Under the pieces are notes generated by a model. The model was not told the origin of the DNA. It saw nothing but the letters and a program-made list of their open reading frames with translations, and did no database searches. A stretch of 11,544 nucleotides of DNA from Oscillospiraceae bacterium (GTDB lineage: Bacteria; Bacillota; Clostridia; UMGS1883), in contig JAFLUQ010000068.1 of the NCBI GenBank assembly GCA_022508735.1, positions 1 through 11,544 of the forward strand. The letters are read 5' to 3'. Positions within the stretch are counted from its first letter, which is position 1. Every line of letters starts with the position of its first letter. Positions 6,794-11,544 of this stretch are shown in pieces. The translations under genes and the position numbers were made by a program.

Positions 6794-6848
6794 AAAATGC
6801 CTGTATCTGTCTTGAACGTATGGCAGATACAGGCGTTTTATTTTATTA
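6793..6848. terminator. Bidirectional terminator between spoIVB and the XRE regulator
   Basis: GCCTGTATCTG (6799-6809) pairs perfectly with CAGATACAGGC (6824-6834), extended inward by two more pairs, one a wobble. An A run precedes it and GTTTTATTTTATT follows, so it can stop transcription from both convergent genes. Confidence 0.88.
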
Positions 6849-7295
6849 TTACTCGCCTTTATTCCAATATTTAAGCTTTGGCAATTGTGCCTCAAAATAG
6901 GCCCTCGCCTGCTCAGCAGGCCAGTTTTCGTTCGACATATGCCCCACAAGAAAATTTATCAGCTCGTCAAGGCTCTTATAAACGAAGTTGCCGTCGGTAT
7001 AGCACCATTTACAGTAATCCTCGTTGAACGTTCCGTCAGGCTCCTTGCTGATCGAGCTGTCGTCAAGTGGCATACCGCAGCATTGGCAAATCAAATTGTG
7101 CGGAGAGCCTAAAAGGGTGTTGATCGACACGTCGAACAGCCTTGAAAGCAGCTTTAAGGTTTCTACATTTGGTGTCGTTTCGCCGGACTCCCATCTTGAA
7201 ACAGCCTGCCGCGTTACGAACAGCTTTTCAGCAAGCTCATCCTGGGTCAAGTTATTCTTTTTTCTCAGCTCAAGTAAAACGTCTTTTGATTCCAT
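6849..7295 (-). CDS. XRE-family regulator with C-terminal zinc ribbon
   Basis: This is a 148-residue putative cytoplasmic DNA-binding regulator. Residues about 7-62 form an XRE/Cro helix-turn-helix (LTQDELAEKL, then RQAVSRWESGETTPN). Residues 70-105 form a putative zinc ribbon with C70/C73 (CQCCGMPL) and C95/C98 (YCKWCYTDG), resembling the Pfam 'putative zinc ribbon' family that often occurs alone. The remaining C-terminal helix contains WPAEQARAYFEAQLP. GAGGAG, eight bases before the ATG, fixes the start. It has its own promoter at 7330-7358 and shares a terminator with spoIVB. Target genes are not visible. Metal or redox sensing through the cysteines is inference. Confidence 0.88.
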   Translation of the reverse strand: MESKDVLLELRKKNNLTQDELAEKLFVTRQAVSRWESGETTPNVETLKLLSRLFDVSINTLLGSPHNLICQCCGMPLDDSSISKEPDGTFNEDYCKWCYTDGNFVYKSLDELINFLVGHMSNENWPAEQARAYFEAQLPKLKYWNKGE

Positions 7296-7329
7296 GCTCC
7301 TGTCTCCTCTATAAATTTATTATAGGGAC

Positions 7330-7358
7330 ATTATATCATATCACGTCTAAGAGGGCAA
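7330..7358 (-). promoter_or_regulatory. Sigma-A promoter of the XRE regulator gene
   Basis: Read on the - strand, TTGCCC (7358-7353) and a perfect TATAAT (7335-7330) are separated by 17 bases. The transcript would start near 7323, giving a leader of about 28 bases. Confidence 0.65.
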
Positions 7359-7375
7359 GCAACTGTCTGTTGCTT
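7357..7375. repeat. Hairpin between the DUF4364 gene and the XRE promoter
   Basis: AAGCAAC (7357-7363) and GTTGCTT (7369-7375) form a perfect 7-bp inverted repeat with a TGTCT loop. The T run lies on the + strand side, where no gene ends. On the - strand the stem comes seven bases after the DUF4364 stop but has no U tail. It touches the -35 box of the XRE promoter. Confidence 0.5.
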
Positions 7376-7381
7376 TTTTAC

Positions 7382-7921
7382 TTACCCCTCGCTGTTCTCG
7401 TTAAGCAGAACGGCAAGAATTTCATTATATAGGGTTTGGGGATTACGCTTAAACTCGCGGCAGATATTTCTGGCCATTTTCTCGTCAAATATGGAAAGGC
7501 TGACCGTAAATATCTCATACCCGCCTTCAATGAGCCCAAGGCGTACGCTGTAGTCCATGTCTCCTTTTTTTTCATAATCCGCCACGAGGCTGAGGCCGTT
7601 TTCATACTCGCGTATCTTTATTCTCACTGTCTGATACAGCTTCTCCATAACCGAGCGCGGAATGCGCGACTGAAAGCCCTCCAACGCTGTATCTCCAAGG
7701 GATGTGAGACTCATATGGCGCACTCCCTTTTCCTCGTAGTAAGTCAGCAGACGGTTTTCTACCAACTCAAACACCGCCTGCTGAAGGTCGAAAAAGTTAG
7801 CATAGTTGTGGGCAAGAATGGTGTCGGTCAGTATGTTTTCCGGCATGGCGGTTTTGAAATACTGTACTGTTTTTAATATTATGAGCTTAATGTCGGTGAG
7901 CTCGTCAAACTGATACGGCAT
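7382..7921 (-). CDS. DUF4364 family protein
   Basis: The product has 179 residues and no signal peptide or membrane segment, so it is probably cytoplasmic. The N-terminal part (about 5-85, starting FDELTDIKLIILKTVQYF) has the helical, winged-helix-like look of DUF4364, a family found mainly in Clostridia. It includes FFDLQQAVFELVENRLLTYY, then a basic SLTSLGDTALEGFQSRIP segment. The C-terminal half contains DYSVRLGLIEGGYEIFTVSL. The family's function is unknown; a transcription-regulator fold has been suggested. AAGGAG, seven bases before the ATG, supports the start. It follows the acyltransferase by 14 bases and its binding site almost touches that gene's stop, so the two form one operon. 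Family assignment is from recognition of the sequence pattern. Confidence 0.75.
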   Translation of the reverse strand: MPYQFDELTDIKLIILKTVQYFKTAMPENILTDTILAHNYANFFDLQQAVFELVENRLLTYYEEKGVRHMSLTSLGDTALEGFQSRIPRSVMEKLYQTVRIKIREYENGLSLVADYEKKGDMDYSVRLGLIEGGYEIFTVSLSIFDEKMARNICREFKRNPQTLYNEILAVLLNENSEG

Positions 7922-7935
7922 CTGATCACTCCTTT

Positions 7936-9027
7936 TTACGCTTTTTTACCGAGTTTTAGCTTGATCGCTGTAAAACCTCTGGCAATCAGCCGCCCAAGCG
8001 TAAGGAACAGCCACTTCAGACCCTCCATAATAAGAGAGAAGATGAGCGCCGCCACGATCGCCGCCGCAAACTTAACTATCATGCCTAAAGGTATTTGCTG
8101 GGGCTTGGTATTAAAGTGAAACCATTCTTCGACAAAAAAGAGCACCAGCGGATGTGCGAAGTATATGCCCAGCGAATGGCGGCCAAGCAGAGCCAACGGA
8201 GAAAAGTTTTTTAATAGCTCCGCTAACAGGAACATTACCGGCACACCACCGAAGATAAACAGCTCCCATGCTATATTTTCCGACAGATTGCGCTGCACAA
8301 AGTTATCACCGAATATGGCAGTGTTTGTAAAAAGCCATGCTCTTATCAAAGCGGTAAGGATCATGATCAGCGCATATAGCCACCAAAAGCGCTTGAAAAA
8401 GGCTTCTGTTCGATTGCTGTTTGCCGCAAGACAGACGCCGTAGGTTATGCTTGTCAGATAAAAGAATACAAAAACGGCGGTATTATAAAACCAGTACTTA
8501 AATATAATAAATTTGATGAACAGCCCCAATACTCCCATCTGCAGTGCCACTGCAATCAGCGGCAGCCACGGATTTGGCCGGAGCTTTTTCACCGGAACAT
8601 GAGACAGCAGGGCGATCACGATATATAGCTGAAGCAGCATCACTATATAATACATATGATAGCAAGACTGCCCCTGAAGCAGGAATTTCTGAACCAGAAT
8701 ATCCGTCTCAGGCATGATCAGGCCGCCATATTCCATGTAATAAGCGATATAAATTGCGGTCCATATCAGATACAGCACAACTAACGGCAAGGCCTTTTTT
8801 AAGAAGTACAACGGCCCGCGCTTCTTGCCGCTTTTAAGGCCAAGAAACACCGTAAGCGCCACAAAAGTAGGAACGGCAGTAGTAAATAGCTTGTTTACGA
8901 TATTTACAATAATATATGTGTTTGTAGTCGGAGCCGCAAGTATGAAGTCGGCAGATATGTGTATAACAAGCACGAACACTATTGCCAGCCCGCGCAGCAC
9001 ATCGTATTTTGGATTTCTTTCAGCCAC
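7936..9027 (-). CDS. Acyltransferase-3 family integral membrane protein
   Basis: This family transfers acyl groups, often O-acetyl, to cell-surface carbohydrates. The 363-residue product opens with the family signature YDVLRGLAIVFVLVIH (R12 and H23 are the conserved residues) and has about ten hydrophobic segments spread over the whole length. It ends in a basic cytoplasmic tail (ARGFTAIKLKLGKKA). The GHRSLGIYFxHP-like motif appears as LLGRHSLGIYFAHPLVL near the C-terminus. Length is usual for stand-alone members. The start is GTG at 9027, preceded by AGGGAGGGG at 9033-9043. No glycosyltransferase or wall-polymer genes are nearby, so the substrate cannot be inferred. It is the first gene of the - strand unit with DUF4364. 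Confidence 0.88.
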   Translation of the reverse strand: MAERNPKYDVLRGLAIVFVLVIHISADFILAAPTTNTYIIVNIVNKLFTTAVPTFVALTVFLGLKSGKKRGPLYFLKKALPLVVLYLIWTAIYIAYYMEYGGLIMPETDILVQKFLLQGQSCYHMYYIVMLLQLYIVIALLSHVPVKKLRPNPWLPLIAVALQMGVLGLFIKFIIFKYWFYNTAVFVFFYLTSITYGVCLAANSNRTEAFFKRFWWLYALIMILTALIRAWLFTNTAIFGDNFVQRNLSENIAWELFIFGGVPVMFLLAELLKNFSPLALLGRHSLGIYFAHPLVLFFVEEWFHFNTKPQQIPLGMIVKFAAAIVAALIFSLIMEGLKWLFLTLGRLIARGFTAIKLKLGKKA

Positions 9028-9056
9028 AAATAGCCCCTCCCTCTTTTCAATATTAT

Positions 9057-9085
9057 ATTTTATAATATTTCCCCGTGATTGTCAA
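9057..9085 (-). promoter_or_regulatory. Sigma-A promoter of the acyltransferase-DUF4364 unit
   Basis: On the - strand a perfect TTGACA (9085-9080) is followed after 17 bases by TAAAAT (9062-9057). The predicted start is near 9050, about 23 bases before the GTG. The surrounding 80 bases are very AT-rich. Confidence 0.7.
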
Positions 9086-9122
9086 TATTTTCTTAAAACT
9101 TAGTATATTTTAAAAATTTGTA

Positions 9123-9151
9123 GTGACAAACCCGGAAGTTTGTGTTATAAT
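9123..9151 (+). promoter_or_regulatory. Sigma-A promoter of holA with inverted repeat in the spacer
   Basis: GTGACA (9123-9128) and TATAAT (9146-9151) are 17 bases apart. The predicted start, near 9158, leaves only about 18 leader bases. ACAAAC (9126-9131) and GTTTGT (9138-9143) form an inverted repeat across the -35 box and spacer, a possible operator. Confidence 0.75.
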
Positions 9152-9175
9152 CAAAATAGCGAGGTGAGGGCAGTT

Positions 9176-10177
9176 ATGAACTATACGGAATTTACGGCAG
9201 AAATTAAGGCCGGGCTGCCTAAATCTCTCTATATCCTCACCGGCGAGGAGGATTATCTCAAAGAACACTCTGTGGCCCAGGCGAAAAAGCGGCTCATAGA
9301 TCCCGGCCTTGAAGACTTTAATTTTCAAAGCTACAGTGAAATGCCAGACTTCACGGCCTGCAACAGCTTTGTGAATACCCTGCCGATGATGAGTGAGCGC
9401 AAGCTGCTCGTCTTAAGAAACTGCGGTTTTTTTGAGAAGAATGTGAAGCAGAAGGCTGATTGGGAAGAAATGTTCACCAAGCTGCCGGAATATATCTGCG
9501 TGCTTTTGTGGGAAGGGGAGAATGAGAAGGGGAAAAAATCCTCGGTGCCTCCACTCAGAAAGGTCTGTGAAAAGATAGGGATCGTCGTGGAGTTTTCTTT
9601 CCAGACAGAGGCGAAGCTCATCCCGTGGCTGGCAAAGGCGGCCGCCGGAGGCGGAAAGCTCATTGATCGCAGCGTTGCTTCATATATAATAAGCAGCCTT
9701 GGCCGCAGCATGAGCGTTTTAAAAACCGAGATGCAGAAAATCGTGGCCTATGCTCACGGGGAGCAGATAACCCGCGACGATGTTGACGCGGTTATCGTGA
9801 AGCCCACCGAGGATAAGGTATATAAGCTTATAGATGCTATCATGGATGGGCGGCGGGATCTGTGCTACGCTTATCTCTATGACCTCAGGCAGAACCGGAC
9901 TGAGCCTATTCCCTTTCTGGGATTGTTTTCAGGGCGGCTTGTTATGGTGTATCATGCTCGGCTGCTGCTGGACGAGGGCCTTACCAGTGCGGCTGCGGCC
10001 AAAGCCTTGGGCGGCGGGTGGCTTAATGAAAAGAGCGTCAGAATAGCTTCACGAACAAACGACGCGCGGCTCGAAAGGCTTATAGACCTGTGCCGCGGAG
10101 CCGATCGATCCATGAAACAGGGCAGAGTCGAATCGTGGGCAGCACTGGAGATGATTGTGACAGAAATGAGAATTTAA
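9176..10177 (+). CDS. holA: DNA polymerase III subunit delta
   Basis: Delta is the clamp-loader subunit that opens the beta sliding clamp at replication start sites. The 333-residue product starts with the delta-type strand and Walker-like region LYILTGEEDYLKEHSV, followed by LPMMSERKLLVLRNC, which resembles the family's clamp-binding and strand region. Then come the AAA-like lid region with WLAKAAAGGGKLIDRSVASY and the C-terminal collar domain (about 210-333, with DKVYKLIDAIMDG and the final RVESWAALEMIVTEM). Length is typical (about 330-345). AGGTGAGG at 9162-9169 places the start at ATG 9176; the in-frame TTG at 9140 lies inside the promoter. No terminator is visible after the stop, only A/T-rich sequence before the next promoter. 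Confidence 0.93.
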   Translation: MNYTEFTAEIKAGLPKSLYILTGEEDYLKEHSVAQAKKRLIDPGLEDFNFQSYSEMPDFTACNSFVNTLPMMSERKLLVLRNCGFFEKNVKQKADWEEMFTKLPEYICVLLWEGENEKGKKSSVPPLRKVCEKIGIVVEFSFQTEAKLIPWLAKAAAGGGKLIDRSVASYIISSLGRSMSVLKTEMQKIVAYAHGEQITRDDVDAVIVKPTEDKVYKLIDAIMDGRRDLCYAYLYDLRQNRTEPIPFLGLFSGRLVMVYHARLLLDEGLTSAAAAKALGGGWLNEKSVRIASRTNDARLERLIDLCRGADRSMKQGRVESWAALEMIVTEMRI

Positions 10178-10196
10178 AAAAATATTTAAAAAACCG

Positions 10197-10225
10197 GGAA
10201 CTTTTTTGAGGGGTACGTCGTCTAA
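10197..10225 (+). promoter_or_regulatory. ECF-sigma-type promoter
   Basis: GGAAC(TT) at 10197-10203 and CGTC(TAA) at 10219-10225 are 17 bases apart counted from GGAAC to CGTC. This is the -35 AAC / -10 CGTC pattern of extracytoplasmic-function sigma factors, and GTCTAA also resembles sigma-E -10 boxes. An A/T-rich tract at 10174-10193 precedes it, like an UP element. I find no good sigma-A promoter in this intergenic stretch. The predicted start is near 10232. The ECF gene itself is not in the window. Confidence 0.7.
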
Positions 10226-10242
10226 GTAATGTAACGCAGAGA

Positions 10243-10289
10243 GACGGAGGCCCTGATCAAAGAATTCCGCGGAAGCGGGGCCTTCCGTC
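10243..10289 (+). promoter_or_regulatory. Structured leader hairpin of the CuAO-like domain gene
   Basis: GACGGA-GGCCC (10243-10253) pairs with GGGCC-TTCCGTC (10278-10289) with one bulged T, giving about 11 base pairs. Inside, CCGC (10267-10270) and GCGG (10275-10278) close a GGAA (GNRA) tetraloop. A single base, G10278, is claimed by both stems. No U run follows, so this is a leader structure rather than a terminator. No known riboswitch class is recognised. Confidence 0.6.
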
Positions 10290-10339
10290 CCGTACATAAC
10301 ACAAGAAAAAATAAAAACACAGAAAGGAATGGTATTACC

Positions 10340-11407
10340 ATGAAAAAAACCACAAAAAGAATTCTTGCGGCAATGTCCGCATCAGCTATGCTTATGAGTG
10401 TAGCGGCAGTAAGTGCAGATGAACTGTCGCCCGAGGCAAAGGATTTTATGCAGACATTGACATCGTCTGACAGCTCCAAAATAGGTGTGCCCATTGTTCA
10501 GCTTGGCGCACCGCAGGTTGCTACGGACCACGGTTACGTGGTTGGCAGCATGATCGTCGGCGAGAACGGCGACGTAATTACCTCTGAAGACGGTGAGCTC
10601 GTTCTTGTTAAGCAGGATGGAGCTTTCGTGCTCAACGCCCTTGGCGATCTTATGAGCTTTGATGAAATCAAGGCAGGCGATGTTATAACCTACTATGTAG
10701 ACGGCGACGCCCCCATGACGCTCCAGCTGCCTGTTCACTATAGCCCCGCAGTTATCGTTATTGAAGACGATGAGGCCGCAGTAAGCCGCAAGATAGCCGT
10801 ATTTGACGAGGATCACCTCAGCGACGACGGCAGCCTTATAATCAACTATGATCTTGAAACTCCCTACTACAGCCATACCCGCGAGGCTGCATTTATCAGC
10901 GGCAAGGCTCTGGTGTTCTATAACATGATGACCATGAGCATTCCCGCACAGACAAATCCCCTTGCTATAGTGCGCCTTAACGGTGACTCCGAAGGTCCCA
11001 ATACTCCCGAGCTTGTACCGGTTGCTCCCGTGCCGGAATTGACTGAAAGTATTGATCTCTCTGCTGTTACCGAGATAAAGGCCGGTGAGCAGCTCCTTAG
11101 CCATATACCCGTAACGGTTGACGGAACTCAGATGATCCCTGTGCGCGCTATTGCCGAGGCCCTTGGCTTTACAGTTGAGTGGGACGGCGAGGCGAGAACC
11201 GTGAACGTAGGTCATGCTTACTTCAGTATTGATGATGATGCCTATACCATAGGCCGTGCTATGCCCCAGTCTCTTGGTCAGGCTCCCGTTCTTATTGCTC
11301 TTCCCGGTGTGGAGGCTGCCCAGACATATGTGCCCGTGACCTTCTTTACAGACGTACTCGGCATGACAGTGACCGTTGACGGAGCCACCGCCACAATACA
11401 GCAGTAA
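10340..11407 (+). CDS. Secreted protein with C-terminal copper-amine-oxidase-N-like domain
   Basis: The 355-residue product has a signal peptide (basic MKKTTKR, hydrophobic core, likely cleavage after AVSA at residue 26). Residues about 30-235 form an acidic, strand-rich region with no family I recognise (GDVITYYVDGDAPMTL, PVHYSPAVIVIEDD). After a Pro-rich linker (PELVPVAPVPEL), residues about 256-354 show the copper-amine-oxidase N-terminal-like domain: IPVTVDGTQMIPVRAIAEAL, FTVEWDGEARTVNV, then a second repeat YVPVTFFTDVLGM. In Firmicutes this is a wall-associated module and does not imply amine oxidase activity. AAAGGA at 10323-10328 lies 11 bases before the ATG, a little far. Own promoter and terminator make it monocistronic, so envelope-stress control is likely but inferred. 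Confidence 0.85.
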   Translation: MKKTTKRILAAMSASAMLMSVAAVSADELSPEAKDFMQTLTSSDSSKIGVPIVQLGAPQVATDHGYVVGSMIVGENGDVITSEDGELVLVKQDGAFVLNALGDLMSFDEIKAGDVITYYVDGDAPMTLQLPVHYSPAVIVIEDDEAAVSRKIAVFDEDHLSDDGSLIINYDLETPYYSHTREAAFISGKALVFYNMMTMSIPAQTNPLAIVRLNGDSEGPNTPELVPVAPVPELTESIDLSAVTEIKAGEQLLSHIPVTVDGTQMIPVRAIAEALGFTVEWDGEARTVNVGHAYFSIDDDAYTIGRAMPQSLGQAPVLIALPGVEAAQTYVPVTFFTDVLGMTVTVDGATATIQQ

Positions 11408-11430
11408 GTCTTTTGGATTTATACAAAAGC

Positions 11431-11460
11431 TAAAAAAGGAGCCGTTAGGCTCCTTTTTTA
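11431..11460 (+). terminator. Rho-independent terminator after the CuAO-like domain gene
   Basis: TAAAAAAGGAGCC (11431-11443) and GGCTCCTTTTTTA (11448-11460) form a perfect 13-bp inverted repeat around GTTA, with a six-T run. The flanking A and T runs make it potentially bidirectional. Confidence 0.92.
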
Positions 11461-11489
11461 AAAATTTTAAAATTTTTTGAAAAAACCTC

Positions 11490-11518
11490 TTGACAAATGA
11501 AAAAGAATGTGGTAGACT
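11490..11518 (+). promoter_or_regulatory. Sigma-A promoter for a gene beyond the window
   Basis: A perfect TTGACA (11490-11495) and TAGACT (11513-11518) are separated by 17 bases and preceded by an AT-rich tract. AGGGAGGT at 11534-11541 is a ribosome binding site for a gene whose start codon lies at or beyond the window end. Confidence 0.75.
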
Positions 11519-11544
11519 AATGAAGCTGTCGCAAGGGAGGTCAT

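Noticed and set aside
9140..9175. TTG start extending holA upstream
   Set aside because: It lies in the promoter spacer, upstream of the predicted transcript start.
10213..10295. GTACG (10213-10217) and CGTAC (10291-10295) as an outer closing stem
   Set aside because: The 5' arm lies inside the predicted promoter, upstream of the transcript start, so it would not be in the RNA.
10382..11215. 277-codon open frame on the - strand opposite the secreted protein
   Set aside because: Antisense shadow; the + strand frame has signal peptide, domain, promoter and terminator.

Overview
The window looks like chromosome of an anaerobic, spore-forming Clostridia member, probably of Oscillospiraceae type. 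The pointers are a SCIFF peptide with its radical-SAM maturase (a Clostridia hallmark), two sporulation genes (pdaA-like and spoIVB), separate secD and secF genes, a DUF4364 gene and strong AGGAGG-type ribosome binding sites. I see no insertion sequence, phage gene, CRISPR array, tRNA or rRNA. No gene-free stretch exceeds 300 bases.

Layout. (1) 1-2370, + strand: the last 22 codons of the SCIFF precursor, a terminator, a 198-base leader full of inverted repeats, the SCIFF maturase, and a membrane-anchored protein that copies only the extracytoplasmic P1 domain of SecD. (2) 2389-4739, + strand: a near-consensus sigma-A promoter, secD and secF overlapping by one base, and a strong terminator. 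(3) 4750-6793, + strand: a PdaA-type deacetylase lipoprotein and SpoIVB, with a long hairpin between them that covers the spoIVB ribosome binding site. A bidirectional terminator closes the unit. (4) 9027-6849, - strand: an acyltransferase-3 membrane protein and a DUF4364 protein in one unit, then an XRE regulator with a C-terminal zinc ribbon and its own promoter. (5) 9123-10177, + strand: holA, DNA polymerase III delta, divergent from the acyltransferase. (6) 10197-11460, + strand: an ECF-sigma-like promoter, a structured leader, a secreted protein with a C-terminal copper-amine-oxidase-N-like domain, and a terminator. The window ends with a promoter and ribosome binding site for a gene that starts outside it.

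How they work together. SCIFF precursor and maturase make a thioether-bridged peptide of unknown role, next to the SecDF motor that helps drive Sec export. The SecD P1 paralogue sits between the two and is the least expected gene here. pdaA and spoIVB belong to spore formation: cortex muramic-delta-lactam synthesis and sigma-K checkpoint signalling. The most interesting regulatory features are the scfA-scfB leader, the hairpin over the spoIVB ribosome binding site, and the ECF-type promoter with structured leader at 10197-10339.
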